Shown here piece after piece: positions 1 through 5,454 of a stretch of 7,140 nt of DNA (positions are counted from its first letter, which is position 1; each line of letters starts with the position of its first letter). The stretch comes from Firmicutes bacterium UBA993 (lineage in GTDB: Bacteria; Bacillota; Dethiobacteria; DTU022): NCBI GenBank assembly GCA_002292015.1, contig DBBD01000049.1, positions 1 through 7,140 of the forward strand, in the 5' to 3' direction. A model generated the notes under the pieces. The model made no database searches and had not been told where the DNA came from. It saw nothing but the letters and a program-made list of their open reading frames with translations. The translations under genes were made by a program, and so were the position numbers.

Positions 1-127
1 CGTTTCTCTTTGTCCTTTCTTTTTCCGTGCTCTGTTAACCAAAGAAGTGTGTGATGCAGCAAGACACGCAAATAAAGTGGAACGGTTATTTACCACGTTA
101 TCCCTAAAAGAGCTGATGCTGGTAGTA

Positions 128-154
128 TTCTTTATAAGAAGGACCTATAAAGAA
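128..154. repeat. AT-rich inverted repeat, 9-base arms
   Basis: TTCTTTATA at 128-136 and TATAAAGAA at 146-154 are perfect reverse complements separated by nine bases (AGAAGGACC). The arms could form a hairpin on either strand or bind a dimeric protein. No T-run follows, so it is not a classical intrinsic terminator. It lies about 200 bases past the end of the ThiF-like gene and may mark the transcript end or a regulatory site for a gene outside the window. The repeat is visible directly; its role is unknown. Confidence 0.45.
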
Positions 155-165
155 GTCTCGCTGAA

Positions 166-315
166 TTAGCAGACCGGAATATCCGCTAAAACCCGGTGAA
201 CGTTAATCACTATCATGAGAGAACGGGCAAGGGTGAAAGGAGCAAGCAAAGGCATTATTAAGAAGACGCCGGCCTGTATTGGATAAGGCAGAACCGTTAT
301 TGCCGATCCAAACAT
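166..315 (-). CDS. Possible small membrane protein, 49 aa (doubtful)
   Basis: This short frame starts with ATG at 315-313 and ends with TAA at 168-166. The peptide starts MFGSAITVLPYPIQAG and has a strongly hydrophobic stretch at about residues 15-38, with a few basic residues after it, as a single-pass membrane peptide would. It is in the same frame as the ThiF-like gene and begins 36 bases after that gene's TGA. That frame stays open from the TGA onward for about 61 codons. The only Shine-Dalgarno-like bases are AGGA about 12 bases before the ATG, which is weak. I recognise no family, and it may be chance. Confidence 0.18.
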   Translation of the reverse strand: MFGSAITVLPYPIQAGVFLIMPLLAPFTLARSLMIVINVHRVLADIPVC

Positions 316-351
316 AAAGAACGCTATTCCTAACCCATTCGCCTCAGCAAT

Positions 352-1224
352 TCAAGCGGTAAGTTCAATCCGGTAGGATTCCGCGCTTTGCATATCAATA
401 ATCAGCAGCTGATTATCGTCAAGAATACCTTCCAGCCCAGCTAAAATTTTTACGGCCTCCGATGTTTGCCAGGATGCCAGCATGGCCGGAGTCGCAGCCG
501 GGTTGCCCAATTGAACCTCAACCCCCTTGGTAATGCCTCCTTCAGCTAAGGGGCCATAAATAGACTCCAATAGAGGTTTGTGAGGCCGGATTACGGCAAT
601 TTGACCTAAGAATCCAGCGATAGCACCATGAATCAATAGCAACCCAAGCCAGCCACACACTTTTTCCAGAACAAAGCGGGAAGGCAAATTATCAAGGCAG
701 TCAATAACCAAGTTGCAGTCTTTCAGCAATAAGGGCAGATTATCTGCATCACCGATCAGGTGATGTGCTTCAACTTCCGTTGTAGAGTTGATAGCTACAA
801 CCCTTTCAGCTGCAGCCTTGGCTTTAGAGAAACCAACTTTAGTTTCACTGGAGAAGAGCTGCCGGTTTAAATTGCTGTCGGAAAAATTGTCACCATCAAT
901 AACCACCAGTTTTCCGATTCCCATGCGCGCCAGCAATTCAATCACAAAACCACCGAGCCCACCTGCACCGACAACTCCAACCGCGCCCTCAAGCAGTTTA
1001 ACCTGGCCCTTAATGCCAAGGGTGCCGATGTTGCGTTGGTAGCGGTCAGGAATGATCCTATGCCTCAAGGCAGCCAGTTCCACCGTACCCCGGGATAGAT
1101 TAAGGGTGCCGGCAATCTGCCTGGTATGAGCTAGAGTCAGATACCGGTAGTCATCGCCCGAAGGGTCCTTGCCGATAATTGCATTATCTTCAATCAAGCC
1201 TATTAATTCTCTTTGTCCATTCAT
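352..1224 (-). CDS. ThiF/MoeB/HesA-family adenylyltransferase-like protein
   Basis: This 290-residue protein belongs to the E1-like superfamily that adenylates the C-terminal Gly-Gly of small sulfur carriers such as ThiS or MoaD. The Rossmann nucleotide-binding loop VGAGGLGG is at 85-92, with an acidic residue at D110. SNLNRQ at 117-122 supplies the family's Asn/Arg, lysines lie at 134 and 136, and DCLDN is at 175-179. RYQRN at 61-65 resembles the arginine segment before the fold in MoeB. The first ~60 residues form an extra, probably helical segment with a helix-turn-helix-like look at 34-50. The two CxxC zinc pairs common in MoeB and ThiF are absent; the only cysteines are C170, C176 and C190. 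The ATG start follows AAAGGT with a 7-base gap and lies 25 bases after rsfS, suggesting cotranscription. No carrier gene is visible. Family is confident; substrate is unknown. Confidence 0.88.
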   Translation of the reverse strand: MNGQRELIGLIEDNAIIGKDPSGDDYRYLTLAHTRQIAGTLNLSRGTVELAALRHRIIPDRYQRNIGTLGIKGQVKLLEGAVGVVGAGGLGGFVIELLARMGIGKLVVIDGDNFSDSNLNRQLFSSETKVGFSKAKAAAERVVAINSTTEVEAHHLIGDADNLPLLLKDCNLVIDCLDNLPSRFVLEKVCGWLGLLLIHGAIAGFLGQIAVIRPHKPLLESIYGPLAEGGITKGVEVQLGNPAATPAMLASWQTSEAVKILAGLEGILDDNQLLIIDMQSAESYRIELTA

Positions 1225-1249
1225 CTTCTCTACCTTTTCCGCTCAAATA

Positions 1250-1642
1250 CTAATTGGTTGAGAGCGGAAGCCCTTCACAACCACCGTCAACAAACAGTTG
1301 CGGGGCTTCATGCCAAAGCCTCTCAAGATCATAGAAGGCCCTTGCCTCAGGCTGAAAAACGTGGATTACCAGGAATCCGTAATCAAGCACTACCCACCAA
1401 GCCTCTTTCAACCCTTCAACCCTAAGCGTGTAATAGTTTTTCTGCTTTAACCTTTCGAGCAGGTGGTCACAGATTGCACTGACCTGAATCGCTGTATTGC
1501 CGGTGCAAATCAGGAAATAATCGGCAATTATCGATACCTTTCCCACTTCCATTAGCTTCAAATCATGCCCTTTTTTTTCTAAAGCCAGTTGCGCGGCATA
1601 TAGAGCCAGCTCTTTTGAGCCGGTGGCCGGTTCCTGTGCCAA
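1250..1642 (-). CDS. rsfS: Ribosomal silencing factor RsfS
   Basis: RsfS (YqeL in Bacillus; formerly called an Iojap-like protein) binds L14 on the large ribosomal subunit. It blocks joining with the small subunit, lowering translation when nutrients are scarce. The 130-residue product carries the family signatures: DYFLICTGNT at 41-50, Q53, EGL at 76-78, WWVVLDYG at 82-89, HVF at 94-96 and FYDLERLW at 103-110. Length is normal, with a slightly long C-terminus. The start is TTG at 1642-1640, not ATG. It is supported by a near-perfect Shine-Dalgarno sequence, GAGGTGATC at 1647-1655, seven bases from its GAGGTG core to the start. The gene follows yqeK by 38 bases. The LytR-CpsA-Psr gene that often lies between the two in Clostridia is absent. 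Confidence 0.96.
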   Translation of the reverse strand: MAQEPATGSKELALYAAQLALEKKGHDLKLMEVGKVSIIADYFLICTGNTAIQVSAICDHLLERLKQKNYYTLRVEGLKEAWWVVLDYGFLVIHVFQPEARAFYDLERLWHEAPQLFVDGGCEGLPLSTN

Positions 1643-1680
1643 ATAGGATCACCTCTATTAAAAAAATTCTTAACGGTTAG

Positions 1681-2253
1681 TTAAACGCCTTGTATTTTAT
1701 GGAGCAGACCGTTGCGGAAAGCCACAGAACGTGGGTGCAGCTTCATACCCTTGGCCACCACAGAGCAGATCGTTCGGTCCACCGCTGCCAGCAGAGCTTG
1801 ATCAAGATTGGCAGTAGCAAGTTCGCGTATTCGGGTAACGCCGGCGAAACTGCGCCCTGGTTCAATAAAATCCGCCAGGTAAAGCACTTTTGCCAGCAGA
1901 GTCATGCCGTTACAACCGGTTGTATGGTAGGCGACCGCATTGAGCAGCTCCCGGTCGTTAATTTTTAGTTCTTCAGCAAGTAAGACCGCCCCTACCGGGG
2001 CATGGAGCAGCCTCGTTTCACTGCGGGTAACGATATCTACGTTTATGCTGTAATAATCGACTGCGGCAAGCAGTTGCGACCGCTGCAAGCACTTTCCGTA
2101 ATCGTGAACCAAGCCGGCGAGGTAGGCCTTTTCACGTCTTGCTCGATAACGCTCTGCCAGCATTACTGCCGTTTCGGCTGTGGCAAGACTATGTTCGTAT
2201 AGATCACTGCTTAATTTTTTTTGCATCAACTTCCGGTAGAAATCTGCTGTCAT
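1681..2253 (-). CDS. yqeK: YqeK-type HD-domain Ap4A hydrolase
   Basis: YqeK proteins are HD-superfamily metalloenzymes reported to split diadenosine tetraphosphate symmetrically into two ADP, which removes a stress dinucleotide. The metal-binding set is visible in this 190-residue protein: H21, H50-D51 (in VHDYGK, with K54), H84, H110 and D128. The family motif GMTLLAKVLYLADFIEPGR is at 116-134. Length matches the family. The ATG at 2253-2251 follows GAGGT with a six-base gap. Placement in a nadD-yqeK-rsfS order is typical of Firmicutes, although here an RRM gene intervenes upstream. The 87-base gap to that RRM gene leaves room for a separate start of transcription, but I see no good promoter in it. 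Assignment is firm at family level; the exact reaction rests on characterised homologues. Confidence 0.93.
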   Translation of the reverse strand: MTADFYRKLMQKKLSSDLYEHSLATAETAVMLAERYRARREKAYLAGLVHDYGKCLQRSQLLAAVDYYSINVDIVTRSETRLLHAPVGAVLLAEELKINDRELLNAVAYHTTGCNGMTLLAKVLYLADFIEPGRSFAGVTRIRELATANLDQALLAAVDRTICSVVAKGMKLHPRSVAFRNGLLHKIQGV

Positions 2254-2316
2254 CTGCCGACCTCGTTTAGCAAAACTGACTTTACGTTTAATACCTAAAA
2301 TGAGTTCTTAGACAGT

Positions 2317-2356
2317 ATAAAAAATCCGGGAGCGCAACTGCTATTGCTCGCGTGGT
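2317..2356 (-). terminator. Weak terminator-like hairpin at the end of the RRM gene
   Basis: At the end of the RRM gene, GAGC overlapping the last codons can pair with GCTC downstream. Two further A-T pairs form inside across a small bulge, and CCGGA then TTTTTT follow. The stem is only about six pairs and overlaps the stop codon, so termination, if any, would be partial. It could separate the RRM gene from yqeK. Confidence 0.22.
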
Positions 2357-2592
2357 TTAGCCTCGTTAACTACCAGTTTACGCCCTTCAAGTTCCACCCC
2401 GTTGGCTTTCTCAACGATTAATGCAGCCTCGTCGTCACTCACTTCGATAAAACCGTAACCGCGAGATCGCCCGGTTGAACGCTCGGTAATAATCCGGCAC
2501 TCCTCAATTTTGCCAAACTGACTAAAAAATTGCTGTAGATCATCTTCCTTGGTGCTCCAGGGAATATTCCCCACGTAAAGAGTTTTTGACAT
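2341..2592 (-). CDS. Single-RRM RNA-binding protein
   Basis: This 83-residue protein is essentially one RNA recognition motif. RNP2 is LYVGNI at 5-10 and RNP1 is RGYGFIEV at 44-51; the aromatic residues Y6, Y46 and F48 are in the positions that stack on RNA bases. The last RNP1 position is Val rather than the common Phe/Tyr. There is a short charged tail (KPREQ) and no glycine-rich domain. Small RRM proteins are known from cyanobacteria, where some are cold-induced, and are scattered in other bacteria. They presumably bind single-stranded RNA, but targets here are unknown. The ATG at 2592-2590 follows a strong GGAGGT (2602-2607) with nine bases between. It sits between nadD and yqeK, an insertion into the usual order, and may have its own promoter. 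Confidence 0.95.
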   Translation of the reverse strand: MSKTLYVGNIPWSTKEDDLQQFFSQFGKIEECRIITERSTGRSRGYGFIEVSDDEAALIVEKANGVELEGRKLVVNEAKPREQ

Positions 2593-2611
2593 TTTCTTTC
2601 CACCTCCGGAT

Positions 2612-2639
2612 AATATAAACCCTGCTGCCAGGGTGACAA
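2612..2639 (-). promoter_or_regulatory. Candidate promoter of the RRM gene with nested palindrome
   Basis: Reading the minus strand, TTGTCA (2639-2634) resembles a -35 box and TATATT (2617-2612) a -10 box, each with one mismatch, 16 bases apart. An overlapping TATTAT (2615-2610) would give an 18-base spacer. The spacer is almost wholly the palindrome ACCCTG-CTGC-CAGGGT (plus strand, 2619-2634), which could be an operator or, in a nadD transcript, a small hairpin. The predicted RNA would start very near the Shine-Dalgarno site, giving a leader of only about 15-20 bases. That weakens the case. Confidence 0.35.
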
Positions 2640-2647
2640 ACCTTTAG

Positions 2648-3295
2648 CTAACCCTTAACCCTGTAAAGTTCCATTTTCTTGATATATTGCTCAACCGGCT
2701 CAGGAGTTAAATATTTTATAGTTTTCCCAAGAGTTACCCGTTCCCGGATAAAAGTTGAAGAAACTGCAAGCGCCGGGATCTCTAAAAGGTGCACTTTTTG
2801 TTTCATTTGGGGACAGTTTCGTTCTAGCGTCTCATAAAAGAGTTCCAGGGAATAACCTGGTCTGGTTACAGCAATAAAAGTGCTTAGGCGAAGCAACTCC
2901 TCGTAATCTTTCCAAGTAAATATTTCCAGAATTGCATCGGCTCCGGTTATAAAGTAGATGTTCGGCTCCGGATTCTGACTTTTCGCAAAGTGCCTGACGG
3001 TATCAATCGTATAGGTATGCTCATTTTGCGCTATTTCAAAGCGCGATACGACAAAGGCAGGGTTGGACATTACTGCCAGGGTTGTCATCAGGTAACGGTG
3101 TTCGGGTAATGAAATTGTTACATTATTTTTATGCGGCGGAATTCCGGCAGGCACAAAAATTACATAGTTCAGGTCAAATTGCTGCCTGGCTTCCTCGGCG
3201 GTTACCAGGTGCCCCATGTGAATCGGGTCAAAGGTGCCGCCCATCAAACCAATATTGAGGCTGCCATTTCTGTGGCCAGGTAAATGAGAAACCAA
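2648..3295 (-). CDS. nadD: Nicotinate-nucleotide adenylyltransferase NadD
   Basis: NadD transfers AMP from ATP to nicotinate mononucleotide to form deamido-NAD, a step in NAD synthesis in the cytosol. The 215-residue protein shows the nucleotidyltransferase loop GGTFDPIHMGH at 19-29 (HxGH type), PPHK at 53-56, TYTIDT at 94-99, FITGADAI at 115-122 with W128, AVTRPGY at 142-148 and SSTFIRER at 179-186. The start is TTG at 3295-3293. No ATG, GTG or other TTG lies between it and an in-frame TAA, which is the obgE stop itself. Starting at the internal ATG (residue 18) would remove the first beta strand. AAGGAG (3307-3312) lies 11 bases upstream. The N-terminus is about 12 residues longer than in typical homologues. 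It follows obgE by 24 bases and is probably cotranscribed. Confidence 0.95.
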   Translation of the reverse strand: MVSHLPGHRNGSLNIGLMGGTFDPIHMGHLVTAEEARQQFDLNYVIFVPAGIPPHKNNVTISLPEHRYLMTTLAVMSNPAFVVSRFEIAQNEHTYTIDTVRHFAKSQNPEPNIYFITGADAILEIFTWKDYEELLRLSTFIAVTRPGYSLELFYETLERNCPQMKQKVHLLEIPALAVSSTFIRERVTLGKTIKYLTPEPVEQYIKKMELYRVKG

Positions 3296-3319
3296 CGGAT
3301 CCCTTACTCCTTCAGCACA

Positions 3320-4600
3320 TTAATCGTAGTAGGTGAACTCTTCTTTACCAATGTTCACCGTATCGCCTTCCTTAACGCCGGCTTTTCTAAGGGCACGGTC
3401 AACACCGCTGCGCCGGCAGTAGTTTTGAAACCTGAGTAATGCGTCTTCATTATCAAAATCGGTCCTGGCTGCCGCTCTTTCTATGGCACTGCCGCTCACC
3501 TGAAAAACACCATCAACATTATTGATAGCTAGAGGCTCTTCTTCTGTTTCCAGCGGCCTGATTACTTCTTCCTCATCAGAGACGGTTATTCCTTCATTTA
3601 ATTCTTGTATCCTCTGAAACAGATAGTTAACTAACTCAGCGGTACCCTCTCCTGTTGCTGCTGAGATACCATAAACAGGAGTATTTTCTCCATCTGTCTG
3701 TAAAACGCAGTCCCTTAAGGCTTGGAGTTGTTTTTCCGTATCGGTTAAGTCCAGTTTATTGCCAACCACAACCCGCGGAGAATCCAATAATTTCAGCTTA
3801 TAGGCTGATAGTTCATCCAACAATAGCCGGTAGGCTTTTTCCGTAGCAGGTTGTGCCTCCGAAGAAAGATCAATCAGAAAAAGTAATAGCAAATTGCGCT
3901 CAACATGTCGCAAAAACCGGTGTCCAAGGCCTGCTCCATGATGTGCCCCTTCGATCAAGCCCGGCATGTCAGCCATGATAAAATTGCCCTGATCGCCAAT
4001 CTTTACGACACCAAGATTTGGAGTTAGGGTTGTAAATGGATAGGATGCAGTTTTTGGCCTTGCATCACTGATCCGCCCCAGCAGGGTCGACTTGCCGGCA
4101 TTGGGAAAACCAACCAAGCCAACCTGAGCCATCAACTTGAGTTCAAGAGCAATCAGTCGTTCTGCTCCTGGCAGCCCTTTTTCCGCCAGGCGGGGAACTC
4201 GCCGGCGAGAGGAGGCAAAACGGGCATTGCCCTTGCCGCCTTTGCCACCGGCCGCAACGAGAGCCTTCTGTCCGGGTTGGGTTAAATCGGCAATTAGACG
4301 TTTCCGGTCATCGTAAACCACTGTACCCAAGGGTACAGGTACACATAAATCAGCGCCGGTAGCTCCGTGGCGGTTTTTTGTACTACCGTTGCCTCCATTC
4401 TGGGCTTTTAACCGACGCTTGTAGCGCAAATCAAGAAAGCTGTGTTTTGAAGGATGGGCCAACAGGTAAACAGAGCCTCCGTTGCCTCCGTTGCCTCCAT
4501 CCGGCCCTCCCTTAGGCACGTACTTTTCGCGGCGAAAGGACACCATCCCATCACCACCGCGGCCTCCAACCACCAACAGTTCCAGTTCGTCAACAAACAT
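3320..4600 (-). CDS. obgE: GTPase Obg (ribosome assembly)
   Basis: Obg is an essential GTPase that binds the 50S subunit during late assembly and links growth to GTP/ppGpp levels. The 426-residue protein has all three domains. The glycine-rich Obg fold covers about 1-158 (for example GGPDGGNGGNGG at 31-42). The G domain has GFPNAGKST (G1, 164-172), TTLTPNLG in the switch I region (190-197), DMPG (G3, 211-214), NKLD (G4, 281-284) and SAATGEG (G5, 313-319). An acidic linker at about 340-356 leads to the C-terminal OCT domain at about 357-426. The ATG follows AGGTGAT with about ten bases between. An intrinsic terminator lies upstream, between rpmA and this gene. Spo0B, which adjoins obg in Bacillus, is absent. 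Confidence 0.98.
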   Translation of the reverse strand: MFVDELELLVVGGRGGDGMVSFRREKYVPKGGPDGGNGGNGGSVYLLAHPSKHSFLDLRYKRRLKAQNGGNGSTKNRHGATGADLCVPVPLGTVVYDDRKRLIADLTQPGQKALVAAGGKGGKGNARFASSRRRVPRLAEKGLPGAERLIALELKLMAQVGLVGFPNAGKSTLLGRISDARPKTASYPFTTLTPNLGVVKIGDQGNFIMADMPGLIEGAHHGAGLGHRFLRHVERNLLLLFLIDLSSEAQPATEKAYRLLLDELSAYKLKLLDSPRVVVGNKLDLTDTEKQLQALRDCVLQTDGENTPVYGISAATGEGTAELVNYLFQRIQELNEGITVSDEEEVIRPLETEEEPLAINNVDGVFQVSGSAIERAAARTDFDNEDALLRFQNYCRRSGVDRALRKAGVKEGDTVNIGKEEFTYYD

Positions 4601-4636
4601 CTACTTACGGATCACCTGCAACACTCAGGATAGGTT

Positions 4637-4667
4637 AAAAAAACAAAAGTCCGGGCAGTGCCCGGAC
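4637..4667 (-). terminator. Intrinsic terminator after rpmA
   Basis: On the minus strand a perfect eight-pair stem, GTCCGGGC with GCCCGGAC, closes a three-base loop (4667-4649). TTTTGTTTTTTT (4648-4637) follows immediately. It begins 15 bases after the rpmA stop and ends 36 bases before obgE, so it should end most rplU-rpmA transcripts and let only part of the flow reach obgE. Confidence 0.9.
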
Positions 4668-4681
4668 CAATTGCTTAGGTT

Positions 4682-4954
4682 TTAACTGACTGCCACGTTT
4701 TCTTCGGGATAGACACTAACCTGTTTTTTCGCGCGACCATTGACCTCAAATACTACCCGGCCATCAACCGTGGCAAAAAGTGTATCGTCCCTGCCTCTGC
4801 CTACATTTGAACCAGGATGGAAACGAGTTCCACGCTGCCTAATCAGAATGCTGCCGGCTTTAACAAGCTGACCTCCGAAACGCTTCACGCCAAGACGTTT
4901 TGCCTTGCTATCCCTACCGTTCCTTGAACTCCCTACTCCTTTTTTATGCGCCAT
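4682..4954 (-). CDS. rpmA: 50S ribosomal protein L27
   Basis: L27 reaches into the peptidyl-transferase centre with its N-terminal arm. The 90-residue product begins MAHKKGVGSSRNGRDS and continues RLGVKRFGGQ, the diagnostic L27 core, with GTRFHPGSNVGRGRDDTLFA at 42-61. Most Firmicutes make L27 with a short N-terminal extension (such as a LQFFA-like tract before xKKG) that the Prp protease removes. Here none is present. The ATG is followed directly by AHKKG as in Escherichia coli, and upstream in frame there are only eleven sense codons without a start before TGA at 4990-4988. GAGGTG, seven bases before the ATG, supports this start. The prp (ysxB) gene normally between rplU and rpmA is missing; the gap is 60 bases. 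Confidence 0.98.
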   Translation of the reverse strand: MAHKKGVGSSRNGRDSKAKRLGVKRFGGQLVKAGSILIRQRGTRFHPGSNVGRGRDDTLFATVDGRVVFEVNGRAKKQVSVYPEENVAVS

Positions 4955-5014
4955 CCAAAAGCACCTCTCTTTCCCACCGGATCCGGATCAACTAACTGAT
5001 CGAAAAAATATCTT

Positions 5015-5326
5015 CTAAAAACTGATGTTATTAATCAATACTTCGGTATAAGGTTGACGGTGACCCTGCTTGCGACGGTAATTCTTCTTTCGCTTGTATT
5101 TAAATACGATTATTTTCTTTTCCCTTCCCTGGCATACGACTTTACCATCAACGCGACAGCCTTCAAGAAGTGGGTTGCCGACCTTTACTTCGGCATCATC
5201 ATTAATCAGCAAAACCTTATCAAACGTCACCGATTCGCCTTTTTCTGCCGGAAGCTTCTCCACGCGGATCACACGGCCTTGCTCTGCGCGGTACTGTTTA
5301 CCGCCTGTCTCAATAATTGCGTACAT
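5015..5326 (-). CDS. rplU: 50S ribosomal protein L21
   Basis: L21 is a large-subunit protein that binds 23S rRNA. I place the start at the ATG at 5326-5324, giving 103 residues beginning MYAIIETGGKQY, the normal family N-terminus. The frame could begin four codons earlier (5338), but that ATG directly abuts the GGGGGT Shine-Dalgarno-like run, leaving no spacing. From the chosen ATG the gap is about 12 bases, longer than usual. The C-terminal signature KNYRRKQGHRQPYT is at 81-94 and the basic FKYKRK segment at 75-80. The gene is first in a two-gene unit with rpmA, preceded by a good promoter and a structured leader, and closed by the terminator after rpmA. Confidence 0.97.
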   Translation of the reverse strand: MYAIIETGGKQYRAEQGRVIRVEKLPAEKGESVTFDKVLLINDDAEVKVGNPLLEGCRVDGKVVCQGREKKIIVFKYKRKKNYRRKQGHRQPYTEVLINNISF

Positions 5327-5417
5327 ATCTACAAACATACCCCCGATAAGGACTCGCCGAAGCTGGTAGCCTGTTGTTCGCAGGGCATTTATACCTTCTT
5401 CGTGCGGTTGTCAGTCT
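5327..5417 (-). promoter_or_regulatory. Structured rplU leader RNA (L21-leader-like)
   Basis: The predicted 5' leader folds into one long arm on paper. An outer stem pairs CGC-A-CGAAG (5406-5398) with CUUCGGCG (5362-5355), eight pairs with one bulged A. A middle stem pairs GGUA (5395-5392) with UACC (5368-5365). An inner stem pairs GCCCUG (5386-5381) with CAGGC (5373-5369), one bulged C, with the seven-base loop CGAACAA. An autoregulatory L21 leader is a known Firmicutes RNA family upstream of rplU, so position and size fit. I did not match it to a consensus. It probably lets L21 control its own synthesis. Confidence 0.55.
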
Positions 5418-5424
5418 AACCGGG

Positions 5425-5454
5425 ATTCTAACATGTGCATCAGACCTTTGTCAA
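5425..5454 (-). promoter_or_regulatory. Sigma-A-type promoter of rplU-rpmA
   Basis: On the minus strand a perfect -35 box TTGACA (5454-5449) is followed, after 18 bases, by TAGAAT (5430-5425), one mismatch from the -10 consensus. A TG one base before the -10 makes an extended -10. Transcription would start near 5417, giving a leader of about 90 bases before the rplU ATG. Two copies of TAACCCCC lie just upstream. This is the best promoter in the window and fits strong ribosomal-protein expression. Confidence 0.82.

Larger units (their letters stand above)
1..351. other. Left-edge region with no recognisable gene
   Basis: I see no convincing gene, tRNA or terminator in these 351 bases downstream of the ThiF-like gene. 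Two weak open frames exist. One is on the plus strand, open at the left edge and stopping at 167-169; its peptide includes TKEVCDAARHANKVERLF and could be the tail of a gene entering from outside, but I do not recognise it. The other is a hydrophobic 49-codon frame on the minus strand (315-166), listed separately. An AT-rich inverted repeat lies at 128-154. On the minus strand, bases 26-4 form a purine-rich run that could be the leader of a gene beyond the window. Function is unknown. Confidence 0.5.

Noticed and set aside
1..351. A group II intron fragment or riboswitch, prompted by purine-rich phrases near 218-250
   Set aside because: There is no domain V hairpin, no known aptamer core and no reverse-transcriptase frame.
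788..1042. An 84-codon plus-strand open frame rich in proline and serine
   Set aside because: It lies antisense to the Rossmann core of the ThiF-like gene. The proline and serine richness is the expected reverse reading of Gly/Ala-rich codons.
4408..4685. Alternative-frame ORFs over the start of obgE, on both strands
   Set aside because: They overlap the glycine-rich Obg fold, whose repetitive GC-rich codons keep other frames open. The obgE reading is unmistakable.
5324..5338. An earlier rplU start giving the N-terminus MFVDMYAII
   Set aside because: The earlier ATG leaves no gap after the Shine-Dalgarno run, and L21 proteins normally begin MYAIIETGGKQY.
5054..5419. A 121-codon plus-strand open frame opposite rplU and its leader
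   Set aside because: It is antisense to a well-conserved L21 gene and its composition follows the complement of that gene. It has no recognisable family.
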